In this document: piece after piece, positions 1 through 8,900 of the stretch
Position numbering within the stretch: position 1 is the stretch's first letter
Layout: the number at the start of each line of letters is the position of its first letter
Assembly: GCF_046098205.1 (NCBI RefSeq)
Contig: NZ_JBJURJ010000010.1
Coordinates: forward strand, 1 to 64,000
DNA: 64,000 bases
Direction: 5' to 3'
From: Paenibacillus_AR mesotrionivorans
GTDB lineage: Bacteria > Bacillota > Bacilli > Paenibacillales > NBRC-103111
Position numbers and translations under genes: made by a program
The notes under the pieces: model-generated
Told to the model about the DNA's origin: nothing
Databases searched by the model: none
What the model saw: only the letters and a program-made list of their open reading frames with translations

Positions 1-129
1 GTGCAGCTCCCCTAACGATAAGGCATGTTAACCTAAGTGTAGCAAAGGCAGGAGGCGACTTGTTGGGAAAGTATGGGTCTAAACAGTTCTTTCGCGGGAC
101 CGCATAAGGATCAGCATGGTGAAACGTAA

Positions 130-250
130 GGTCCGGCACGGTGATACGTGGGGATTCGATGTTACGTAAGGGTTCGGCATGATGATACGTGGGATCTGAT
201 GATACGTAAAGGGTTCGGCATGATGATACGTGGAATCCGGTGATACATAG
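130..250. repeat. Imperfect 41-bp tandem repeat, three copies
   Basis: Three copies lie head to tail at about 130-170, 171-211 and 212-250. Each begins GGTCCGGCA or GGTTCGGCA and holds two GATACGT-like blocks. A degraded partial copy precedes them near 108-129. No convincing gene overlaps the array. It ends 15 bp before the first 183-bp four-motif element. Its function is unknown. Confidence 0.75.
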
Positions 251-264
251 GGACCCTGTAAGTC

Positions 265-447
265 TAACGGCGGCAGGAGCCGCTATTTGGCGGTTTTTGG
301 GCGGCGGGGAAATCTAACGGAAGCCACAGCCGTTATTTCCGATTTTTCGACCCGAAGCATACCCTTTTGGGGCAAATAGCGGCTGTGACCGCCGTTAAAA
401 TTTTTCCCAGGGCTAAAACAGGCCAATAAGGGCTGTGGCCGCCGTTA
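265..447. repeat. 183-bp four-motif palindromic element, class A copy 1
   Basis: Forward motifs start at 265 and 315 (TAACGGCGGCAGGAGCC and TAACGGAAGCCACAGCC, each running on to a TATTT or TTATTT block). Inverted motifs end at 397 and 447 with GCCGTTA. Forward starts are 50 bp apart, inverted ends are 50 bp apart, and the total is 183 bp, as in the five other elements here. The intact inverted copies read AATAGCGGCTGTGACC and AATAAGGGCTGTGGCC before CGCCGTTA. RNA from either strand could fold into one long imperfect hairpin. The rest of 1-590 holds only small repeats. Confidence 0.85.
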
Positions 448-472
448 GCCGCGGGAATTCAGTGGGCTGCCA

Positions 473-529
473 GGGAGAGACCGGTGGGCTGAACACGGCA
501 GCTGCTCCGGGGAGAGACCAGTGGGCTGA
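473..529. repeat. Short direct duplication
   Basis: A 20-bp block (GGGAGAGACCGGTGGGCTGA) at 473-492 recurs with one mismatch at 510-529, an offset of 37 bp. It lies in the non-coding stretch between the class A element and the end of the epimerase gene. Confidence 0.7.
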
Positions 530-590
530 CACCCGGGCCTATACCCCGGCCGGCATCCTCTCCAGCCGCCCCACTCCACGGCTTCAGCTC

Positions 591-1490
591 CTATTTCTCC
601 TCCAGGGCCGAGCGGATGTCCGGATAGCGGTAGCGGAAGCCCGCCTCCAGCGCCTTGCCGGGAAGGACCCGCTGGCCCTCCAGCAGCAGCGCGGACATCT
701 CGCCCAGGGCAAGCCGCAGCGGCGCCCCCGGAGCCTTGAGCCATGCGAAGCTGTGGAGCACCTCCGCCGCCGCTTGGGCAAACTCGCGGTTTTGCACCGG
801 CTGGGGCGCCGTTGCATTGATGACGCCAGACATGTCCTCATGGTCCAGCACATACAGGATCAGCCGGATCAGATCCTGGCGGTGGATCCAGGACATCCAC
901 TGCTCCCCACTGCCCAAGGGGCCTCCCACGAAAACGCGGAAGGGCAGCAGCATCAGCGGCAGCGCCCCGCCGTCCCGGTCCAGGACAATGCCGAAGCGAA
1001 GCACCGCTCTCCTCCGGGCGGGAATGGAGGCTGCTGCCGCCTCCCAGTCCCGGACCACCCCGGAGAGGAAATCTCCTTCGCCCAGGGAGCTGTCCTCCGT
1101 GAAGGTCCCGGAGCGGGAGAAGCCGTAGGCATTGACGCCGGAGGCTTGGATCAGCACCTCCGGGAGAGCATCCGCCGATTCCAGCAGCCGGGACAGCCGG
1201 TCGGCCGTCTCCACCCGGGAATCGCGGATTTTCTCCTTGGCTGCGGGGGTCCAGCGCTGGTTGATGGTTTCGCCCGCCAGATTCACCACGGCGTCCACGT
1301 TCTTCAACAGCTGGGGCTGAGCCTCCAGCGCCTCCCAGCTGACCAAGGTGAACGCCGCATCCCCCTCCGCCGGCAGCACGGCGGCCCCTCCTCTCCGGCT
1401 GATGATCCAGCCGCCATGTCCCGTTTCGGCCAGCGCTGCGGTGAGAGCGCTGCCAACAAAACCTGTGCCGCCCGTGATCAGAATGTTCAT
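591..1490 (-). CDS. TIGR01777-family NAD(P)-dependent epimerase
   Basis: This 299-residue protein of the extended short-chain dehydrogenase superfamily (YfcH/SDR39U1 type) begins with a Rossmann nucleotide-binding loop, GGTGFVG at residues 7-13. It ends with the DUF1731-like tail typical of the family (LPGKALEAGFRYRYPDI). The length matches the family's usual ~300 residues. An acceptable ribosome site (GGGGAGG...CAGGAA) lies upstream of the ATG. The physiological substrate is not known for the family. It appears to be a single-gene unit, bounded by repeats on both sides. Confidence 0.9.
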   Translation of the reverse strand: MNILITGGTGFVGSALTAALAETGHGGWIISRRGGAAVLPAEGDAAFTLVSWEALEAQPQLLKNVDAVVNLAGETINQRWTPAAKEKIRDSRVETADRLSRLLESADALPEVLIQASGVNAYGFSRSGTFTEDSSLGEGDFLSGVVRDWEAAAASIPARRRAVLRFGIVLDRDGGALPLMLLPFRVFVGGPLGSGEQWMSWIHRQDLIRLILYVLDHEDMSGVINATAPQPVQNREFAQAAAEVLHSFAWLKAPGAPLRLALGEMSALLLEGQRVLPGKALEAGFRYRYPDIRSALEEK

Positions 1491-1631
1491 GCCGTTTCCT
1501 GCCTCCCCTTTTGCCTAAAGTAAATTTCCATATATCTTCTGCATCCGCGTCTGGGTTAGAGCGGGTTTCATACAGCCCTCCGCCACGCCCATCTACAGGG
1601 TGCGGGTGTGTTCTGGGACAGCGTCGTGGCG

Positions 1632-1814
1632 TAACGGAACTGAGCGACTCTTAGACTGGCAAATTTACTGTTTTCGACGGCTAACGGAACTGAGAAGCAC
1701 TTAGCAGGGAAAAACGGGCTCTTCAGAGTAAAATGAGGCCTGTAAGAGTCGCTGAGTTCCGTTAAAAAGCAAAGTTGCTCCAAAACCGTATGTAAGGGTC
1801 TCTGAGTTCCGTTA
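1632..1814. repeat. 183-bp four-motif palindromic element, class B copy 1
   Basis: Forward motifs start at 1632 and 1682 (TAACGGAACTGAGCGACTC and TAACGGAACTGAGAAGCAC, each followed by TTAG). Inverted motifs end at 1764 and 1814 (GAGTCGCTGAGTTCCGTTA and GGTCTCTGAGTTCCGTTA). Both spacings are exactly 50 bp and the total is 183 bp. The element lies between two minus-strand genes, the start of the epimerase and the end of the AraC gene. A 14-bp minisatellite grows directly out of its right end. Confidence 0.9.
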
Positions 1815-1976
1815 GCGTTGTGCCATTAGTATAGTGCCATTAGCGTTGTGCCATTAGTATAGTGCCATTAGCGTTGTACCGTTAGCGTTGTACCGTTAGC
1901 GTTGTACCGTTAGCGTTGTACCGTTAGCGTTGTACCGTTAGCGTTATGCCATTAGTATAGTGCCGTTAGCATACGT
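1809..1976. repeat. 14-bp minisatellite, twelve units
   Basis: Twelve head-to-tail 14-bp units run without gaps. Their forms are CCGTTAGCGTTGTA, CCATTAGTATAGTG and CCATTAGCGTTGTG. Four consecutive units at 1879-1934 are identical. The first unit begins inside the last CCGTTA of the adjacent class B element, so the array appears to be an expansion of that terminus. It ends 8 bp before the stop codon of the AraC gene. Confidence 0.9.
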
Positions 1977-1983
1977 AATGCGG

Positions 1984-2853
1984 TTATCCCATGCCCATCC
2001 TCATGCTGCGGTACTGGCCTGGTGCCATTCCCGTCCGGGTGCGGAACAGGCGGATAAAATAGTTCACATTTTCAATGCCAACCTGAAGGCCGATCTCCGT
2101 GACGGAGAAGCCTGTGCTCTCCAGGAGTGACTTGGCTTTTTTGATCTGCAGATCATGGAGATACTGCAGCGGGCTCATGCCCGTATGCTGCTTGAGGCAG
2201 CGGGCCAGGTAGTCGAAGTGGAAATGCAGCGCCTGCTCCATATGCTTGGCATCGAAGGGCCGGGCCAGATTCTGCTGCAGGTACAGGATGACCTGATCGC
2301 AGAGCAGCCTGGAGCGGGACGTGGACCGGCTTCGCGCCGAAGCCTGCAATTCGGCCAGCAGCCCGGAGAATTGGGCCTGCAGGGGCAACGAACTGGCCGG
2401 CGACAAGGTCTGCTCCAGCTCCAGCATCCGCTTAAGATACGGAAGGATATCGGATTTGTGCCATTCCGCAAACTTTGGCAGATACATGAGCTGGGAGCAC
2501 GGCGCAAGATCGAAGTCGGTCCTTTGAGAAACGGGCACCGACCAGGGGATCTGGCTGCTGTCCACAGTCCGCACAGGCGCCGGGTGGACAAAGTGGATCC
2601 AGTAGATTTCGGTGGTATCCTCGCAGGGCCGCTGTCCGCCATGGGTGCGCCCCGGCTCCAGCACCAGCATGGAGCCTTCACCAATATCATATTGCTGACC
2701 GTCCTCCCACATGTACAAAGCGCCTTTTACGACAAAAATCATGTCATAAACATGGAAGGACCGCACAAAATGCTGCTGGCCCGGTTTCCAGAAGCCGTAG
2801 CCGATTAACATTAACTGGGGTAAGGGCGGAATCGCCAGCTCCAGACATTGCAA
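1984..2853 (-). CDS. AraC-family transcriptional regulator
   Basis: The protein has 289 residues. A cupin-like sensing domain fills about residues 1-150, and a C-terminal pair of helix-turn-helix motifs ends with the AraC signature (VTEIGLQVGIENVNYFIRLF). The start is TTG with a GGAGG site about 8 bp upstream. The gene is divergent from the glycoside hydrolase at 3033, with about 180 bp between them. The natural inference is that it controls that enzyme in response to a sugar. The true ligand is not visible. Confidence 0.88.
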   Translation of the reverse strand: MQCLELAIPPLPQLMLIGYGFWKPGQQHFVRSFHVYDMIFVVKGALYMWEDGQQYDIGEGSMLVLEPGRTHGGQRPCEDTTEIYWIHFVHPAPVRTVDSSQIPWSVPVSQRTDFDLAPCSQLMYLPKFAEWHKSDILPYLKRMLELEQTLSPASSLPLQAQFSGLLAELQASARSRSTSRSRLLCDQVILYLQQNLARPFDAKHMEQALHFHFDYLARCLKQHTGMSPLQYLHDLQIKKAKSLLESTGFSVTEIGLQVGIENVNYFIRLFRTRTGMAPGQYRSMRMGMG

Positions 2854-3032
2854 GCCAAGGGCCTCCTTTTTCCTGAGGGATCATGCCTCCATTCTAACAT
2901 AGACGCCGCCTGAACAGGTAGAAACTGTGCTATATAAAGTCGTTTATGTTCCTACCCCGGCGGAATGCAGCCCCGTATAGTAAAGCTGTAGAAGCATCCA
3001 TCATATCCCCATTCACGAAGGAGACGATTCTT

Positions 3033-5003
3033 ATGCGGTTTCGGCAGGTTCATCTGGATTTTCACACCTCGGAGGCCATTCAGCCCATCGGAAGGCAATT
3101 TAACAAACAGCAGTTTCAGGACATGCTGAAGCTGGGTTATGTGGACTCCATCACCATATTCTCCAAGTGTCATCACGGCTGGGCCTATCACCCCTCGGAA
3201 GCCAACGACATACACCCCGGTCTTTCCTTCGACTTGTTGGGGGCCATGATCGAGGCTGCACATGAAATTGGCGTAAAAACACCGGTTTATTTGTCGGCGG
3301 GCCTGGACGAAAAGCTGGCGCGCCGCCACCCCGAGTGGCTGATTCGTGACGCGGAGGACCGGACCAATTGGGTGAGAAGCTTCATGGAGCCGGGTTACCA
3401 CCAGTTCTGCATGAACTCCCCTTATCTGGACCTGCTGCTGGCGCAAATCCGCGAAACGCTCACCCGTTATGAGGCTGACGGCCTGTTTCTGGATATTGTC
3501 GGTGTGCGGAAATGCTACTGCCACCATTGCCTGGAGAGCATCCGCAATGAAGGCGGGGATCCCCGGGATGAAGCCGCTATGCAAAAGCTCTGGGAGCGGA
3601 CTTACGCCACCTATACGGCGAGAGTGAAGGAGGTAGTGGAGGCTGTGAAGCCGGGCCTTCCCATCTTCCACAACAGCGGCCATGTCCGGCGGGGACGGCG
3701 TGACCTGGCAGCGATGAACACCCATCTGGAGCTGGAATCTTTGCCTACCGGAGGCTGGGGATATGATCACTTCCCGCTGTCGGCCCGTTATGTCCAGCCG
3801 CTGGGTATCGACTTTCTGGGGATGACAGGCAAATTCCATACGTCCTGGGGGGAGTTCGGCGGGTACAAACATCCCAACGCCCTGCGTTATGAGGCGGCGC
3901 TCAGCATCGCCAACGGCGCCCGATGCTCCATTGGAGACCAGCTCCATCCGGACGGCCGGATGGACGAGGCGACCTACCGGCTCATCGGCGAGGCGTACCG
4001 GGAGGTAGCCGATAAGGAGGCCTGGTGCGTGGATGCCACCAACGTGGCCGATGTGGCCCTGCTCTCTCTGGAGGCGGCAGGTGTCCACCCGCTGGCATCC
4101 CGCGAGCCCGAATCAGATTCGGATGCCGGAGCGGTGCGTATGCTGCTCGAGGGCAAGTTTCTGTTCGATGTGATTGACCGGGAGCAGGAATTCGCCCCGT
4201 ACAAGGTAGTGATTCTGCCGGATTATGTGGCGGTGGATGAAACGCTGCGGAGTAAGCTGGAGCAATATGCGGCACAGGGAGGCAAAATTCTGGCTACCGG
4301 ATGGTCGGGGCTTGCTGCAGACGGCAGCCGGTTTGTTCTGGATTTTGGGTTGCGGTATGAAGGGGTAAATCCCTTCCGGCCGGATTATTTCCGCCCTTCG
4401 TTTGAGCCGGGCCGTCTGGGCGAAGCCTCGTATATCTTCTATTCGCAGGGCCAACGCATCGGGCTGGACGGAGGTACGGAGCTTGGCCGCCGGGAGGACC
4501 CTTACTTCAACCGGGACGCTGCCGCCTTCTGCTCCCACCAGCACACACCCAGCAGCAATATGTCCTGCGGCCCGGGTATGGTGGAAAGCGGAAGCGGGAT
4601 TTATGTGGCGTGGAATGTGTTTGAGGACTATGCAGCCAAGGGCAGCCTGATTCTGAAGGAGACGGTCATGTATGCGTTAAACCGCCTGCTCCCCGGTAAA
4701 ACGCTGACGACTTCACTTCCCGCCCAAGGAGTTGTGACTCTGCAGGACCAAAGAGGGCAGAAGCGCCTGGTCAACCATCTGCTGTATGCGTCCCCCGTAC
4801 GCCGGGGCAAGGATATTGAGATTATCGAGGACATTCTTCCGTTGTATGCGGTGGAGGTATCTGTTGTTGCCGCCCGCCCGGTAAAAAAGGTCTATCTGGC
4901 GCCGCAGCTGACAGAGCTCCCATTCCGGCAGGAGGCTGGGCGGGTTTCCTACACCGTGCCGCGCCTGGAGGGCCACCAGATGGTGGTGCTGGATTACGAA
5001 TAA
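3033..5003 (+). CDS. GHL6-like glycoside hydrolase with beta-galactosidase trimerisation-like domain
   Basis: The start at 3033 is chosen because AAGGAG at 3018-3023 sits 9 bp upstream; an in-frame ATG at 2946 lacks such a site. The product has 656 residues. The first ~330 form a TIM-barrel domain resembling hypothetical glycosyl hydrolase GHL6 (FHTSEAIQPIG at the N-terminus, then DGLFLDIVG and KCYCHHC in the middle). Residues ~345-480 resemble the Rossmann-like beta-galactosidase trimerisation domain. No signal peptide is seen, so it should act in the cytoplasm on imported oligosaccharide. The substrate is unknown. It is divergent from the AraC gene. Confidence 0.8.
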   Translation: MRFRQVHLDFHTSEAIQPIGRQFNKQQFQDMLKLGYVDSITIFSKCHHGWAYHPSEANDIHPGLSFDLLGAMIEAAHEIGVKTPVYLSAGLDEKLARRHPEWLIRDAEDRTNWVRSFMEPGYHQFCMNSPYLDLLLAQIRETLTRYEADGLFLDIVGVRKCYCHHCLESIRNEGGDPRDEAAMQKLWERTYATYTARVKEVVEAVKPGLPIFHNSGHVRRGRRDLAAMNTHLELESLPTGGWGYDHFPLSARYVQPLGIDFLGMTGKFHTSWGEFGGYKHPNALRYEAALSIANGARCSIGDQLHPDGRMDEATYRLIGEAYREVADKEAWCVDATNVADVALLSLEAAGVHPLASREPESDSDAGAVRMLLEGKFLFDVIDREQEFAPYKVVILPDYVAVDETLRSKLEQYAAQGGKILATGWSGLAADGSRFVLDFGLRYEGVNPFRPDYFRPSFEPGRLGEASYIFYSQGQRIGLDGGTELGRREDPYFNRDAAAFCSHQHTPSSNMSCGPGMVESGSGIYVAWNVFEDYAAKGSLILKETVMYALNRLLPGKTLTTSLPAQGVVTLQDQRGQKRLVNHLLYASPVRRGKDIEIIEDILPLYAVEVSVVAARPVKKVYLAPQLTELPFRQEAGRVSYTVPRLEGHQMVVLDYE

Positions 5004-5119
5004 TCTCCGGAGAACATCTTCTTGGCCAATTGCATAAAGTATGGAGCTGATTAATAATCATTTTTATATAAAAAGTTTTATTGCCGCTCTGGACGGGTAT
5101 TCAATAGGAGGTCTGCATC

Positions 5120-5287
5120 CTAGGGTCTGTCTTCAAACCCGCTTGAGGGCATCTTTTACCGCCTTTTCGTCCCGAGCTAGCGTTACTTTCGCTTGACGTA
5201 CCCCCGGTGAACTAGCGCAAAAGTGCCTTGCCTGGAACGAAAATTCGCCAAAATCTGCTCCCCTCGGAGTTTGAAGACAGCCCCTAG
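5120..5287. mobile_element. MITE-like element with CTAG target duplications
   Basis: A 160-bp core (5124-5283) has near-perfect terminal inverted repeats: GGTCTGTCTTCAAAC on the left and the inverse of GGGCTGTCTTCAAAC on the right. CTAG flanks it at 5120-5123 and 5284-5287, consistent with the 4-bp CTAG-type duplication made by some IS5-group transposases. It holds no transposase, so it would need one supplied in trans. It fills most of the gap between the hydrolase and the lipoprotein. Confidence 0.7.
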
Positions 5288-5318
5288 CAGCCTTATCCAA
5301 TAGAAAAGGAGTGAGCAC

Positions 5319-5861
5319 ATGCGTAAGCATATACTTGCCCTGACAGCGGCTGTGATCTCCGGCGCCCTTTTGCTCAGTGCATGCGGCAAGGAAGACAGCG
5401 AGCCCGTAACAGCTTCACCCGGGATGTCGGCGGCCGCAGCCAGCCCAACCACCGTCACCGGAGCCGGCACCAGCCCGGGGGTCAGTCCTGCCGCCAGCAT
5501 GACGGCAACCCCGAGTCCCAGCTCCAGTGCCGGTTCGGCGGAATTGCCGGATAATCTGCCGAAGGATTTCCCGCTGCCAAAGGATGCGAAGATTTCCACC
5601 ACCCATTCCGGTTCTACAGACGGTAAAAAAACCGCAATCCTGATCTTTACCACCAAGGAAAGCATAGACGCCGTTGCCAAGCTGTATAAGGATTATTTCA
5701 ACGGTAAGCTGGGCCGTGATGCCGCCCAGACCATAGACGAAAAGAATATCATTATCCAAGGCTTCACCCAGGACAACAAACAAAGCTGGTCGATGATCGG
5801 CGGCAAAATGGCGTCCCAGGAGGGGGTTGTTGAGCTGACCGTCACCTGGGCGGAAACCTGA
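5319..5861 (+). CDS. Hypothetical lipoprotein
   Basis: This 180-residue protein has a type II signal peptide and lipobox (LLLSACGK, lipidated Cys at about residue 22). A Ser/Thr/Pro/Ala-rich linker of ~45 residues follows, then a small folded domain at about 75-180 (PKDFPLPKDAKI...VELTVTW). It should be anchored on the outer face of the membrane. AAAAGGAGTG lies just upstream of the ATG. The C-terminal domain resembles small domains common in Bacillales lipoproteins, but I do not recognise a function. It is monocistronic, with a strong terminator after it. Confidence 0.8.
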   Translation: MRKHILALTAAVISGALLLSACGKEDSEPVTASPGMSAAAASPTTVTGAGTSPGVSPAASMTATPSPSSSAGSAELPDNLPKDFPLPKDAKISTTHSGSTDGKKTAILIFTTKESIDAVAKLYKDYFNGKLGRDAAQTIDEKNIIIQGFTQDNKQSWSMIGGKMASQEGVVELTVTWAET

Positions 5862-5915
5862 GCCAGCGTGCAGCGTATCCCATCCGGGAGAGCTCCCTTT
5901 TATTCGCTCTCATGC

Positions 5916-5957
5916 AAAAAGACTGTCCCCGCAAAAACATCCGGGGACAGTCTTTTT
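5916..5957. terminator. Bidirectional terminator
   Basis: A near-perfect stem (AAAAAGACTGTCCCC pairing with GGGGACAGTCTTTTTT, 12-nt loop) lies between the convergent lipoprotein and GH42-like genes. A tracts on one side and T tracts on the other fit termination in both directions. Confidence 0.9.
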
Positions 5958-5962
5958 TGCAG

Positions 5963-8900
5963 CTACTCCACTCGGAAAAGATAAGGTGTCAGCGGCTCCA
6001 GAGTCAACACGGGATTATCCTGCGCCTCTCCGGTAATCAGATTGGTATAGCCCGCCGCCTGCACTCCTCCGGCATATACGGCAGCCAACACCGTTTCATT
6101 GCCATAATTGACCACATTGACCAAAGTGCCGCCCTGATAGCTCACACTCCGCCACTCTACGTTGTACGGCAGAGCGCCTGTTGACGGGTCCGCCAGCAGG
6201 AGCCGTCCCGGGCTCAGATCCGTCAGAATGGGCTGGAGGTAATCGCGAAGCTGCGCCGCCGTCCCATTCACGGCGGTAATGTAGTCCGCCTGCAGCAGAA
6301 CCGCGTTGCGTTCAGTAGCAGACTGGTTTTCCCCACGGGGAGTCTTCTCCAGGGAATGGCTGCCGATCACCAGCACCCGCCCACCTTGCTCCTGGAAGGC
6401 CTTGATGGCAGCCAGGGTAGCCGTCTCCACCCGGCTTGCAGCAGGTACTACCAGCAGCTTATAGGCGGACAGCCCGCCCCCCGCAGCCTGCTTCTCCGAG
6501 ATAAACCCCGCCTTTTCCCCGCTGTAGGACAGGGCTTCGTAGGAACGGAGCAGCACATTGTCGTAATCCCCGGAAAAGACGGCTGACGCCGTTGAATACA
6601 AAATGGCCACCTTGGACTGTTCATTCTGGAAAGCCGTCACCTCCCGGGCCAGCCGGTTCAGGTCCAGATTGGAGCGCCCGGCTGCGGCCACCGCATCGGG
6701 ACGGTGGAGAATGCTCCCCTCCCGGCTGGAGGCTTCGTCATACGTGCGCTCCCACACCCAGAGTGTGGAAGCTCCCCGACCGTGAATGGCGCTTTGCCAC
6801 AGCACAGAGCGGACATGCTTGGCCTGCTCCGGGGTGTACACTCTGTCCCCGTCGGCGATGACATGATGCTCGGAATTGAACACAGGAGCTTTTTTGAAGG
6901 AGGTTTGCATATCATAGAAGCTCAGCTCCTCCATGAAGCCCTTTGGCCCCTCGTTGATGTAGTTCCAATTGTCATTGCCGTTGATCTGGCTGAACTCCGA
7001 AAAACGCTCCATGTCCACACCCCAGGACAGACTTCCCCAGGGATCGCCCATAATCTTGGCATGGACAGGAAGATCAGGAGCCAGTTCATGGATGATTCCG
7101 GCCATCCACTCATGCCAGCGGGCGAAGTAGTCGTTATTGAACAGCACATAATCGTACGCCCGCGGGGAAGCCGACACATTGGCCGGCATAGGCACCTCCG
7201 AGAACGCGGTGTAGCTGCTGCCGTACACCCCGTTCAGCCCGGCAATGTCCCCGCCGTACACCTCTGACAGATAGCTGTGCCAGAAGGGCAGGGCATACGG
7301 ATCCTTATTGGTCTGATAGACGGATTCGTTGGTCAGCGTGATGCTGTGCAGGGAGCCGTATGGCTCCACAAGGGGAATCAGTGCTCTCAGATAATCTTCG
7401 ATGATGGATTGGGCCATGGGATGGAACACGGAAAATTTGATAAAGCCGTTGCTGCTGATCCCAAGCTCCGGCCACTTGGCCAACGCCCAAGCCGGGAAAT
7501 AATGAGGCGATACCAGGAGATTCACCGACACCTGGTTAGAGGCGGCATTCTGCAGAACCTGGACAATATCCGACTGGATTTTCTTGGTGGATACCACATA
7601 TTCCTTCTCTGCCGAAAAACCGCCCAGGTCCTCAAAGCCCGGATTGGCCGCCAGATTCACACTGCTTCCCGCCTTGCCCATCCACAGATCATCCACCCAG
7701 ATGGTTCCCGTATTCTCGGACACCACCATCAGCTTATAGCTGGTTTCCTGGGGGCCGGTGGTGTATTCGTACATCACCTCCTGCCAGTCATAGGTGCCGC
7801 TGGGAAAGGATTTCCGCTGCTTCATGGAGCTGCCGCCGGGAAACCAGGTATTGCGCGCGTTTTCGCCCTTGACCCACACCTTGAACTGATAGGTGGTATT
7901 GGGCTCGACTGCAACGGTCTGGGCCACATTGATATACACGTTGGACTGGTACGGCGAGGAATTGGCGATCCGCAGAGAGCGGGAACCGGAATGGCTGACC
8001 CCCTCCGCCACCGCAGCGGTTGCATTCACATTGCCTGCGCGGCTCACCGAATATTGATTGATGAAGTCCGTCTTGTCCAGAACCACATCCCGCGGGCCGA
8101 TTTCCACCTGGATGGCATTCACACCCAGGTCCTGAAACTTGGGAATATCCTCCCTCACCTTATTGAATGCGCCATAACCCGTGAAGAACACCGGCCGCTC
8201 CTCCACTGCCCCTGTGCTGCGGACAGCCGTATCCGCCATGAAGGAGCCCCCCTCCACCTCCGGCCTGCCGGTGATATACCGCGGAACCGCCACCGGCGTC
8301 CGGCTTCCGTCCAGAAGCCCCTCCAATGCCTGCTTCGCTTCGCCAAACAGCTTTTCCAGCTCCACCGCCACATAATAAGCGCGGCTCAGCCTGCCCTGGG
8401 CAATATCCTCCTTCCCGTAAGCAACAAAATCCTTGATTACGGTATAGTTGATCCGCTCGTAATCCGTGGACAGCCCCTGCGCCTCACAGGCCAGCAGCAA
8501 GGACTCCAGACCGGGAAGCTTGGCGCCTACGGCATCCAGCATGGCTGCTACCTCCGCCGGGGCTTTCACCGCCGACACAGCCGCAGAGGTTTGAGCGGAC
8601 TTGCCTGCAGCATCGCTAACCGCAAAGTCCAGGGTGTAATCTCCCGCCTGGTTCGGAGTAAAGGGAAGCCTCACCTCCGCCACGGTCCCTCCCGGCAGCT
8701 CCAGGCCGGTGCTGGTGCCAAGGGCGTCCGAGGCCAACTGCAGCGTTGCCGGGTGGGGTTGCCAATTGACGGCGTATACGGAAACATACACCGTGGCGTT
8801 CACCGCTGTCTCCGCCGGACCCTCCGCCCAGATGCTCCACCCTTCTCCTGCGGGAATCAGATGTACTCTGCCGTGGGAGGAGGGGCTTTTGGCCTTGCCG

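Noticed and set aside
265..447. CRISPR array as an explanation of the regularly spaced repeats
   Set aside because: Each locus has only four motifs, two of them inverted, spacing is 50 bp with similar flanks, and there are no cas genes nearby.
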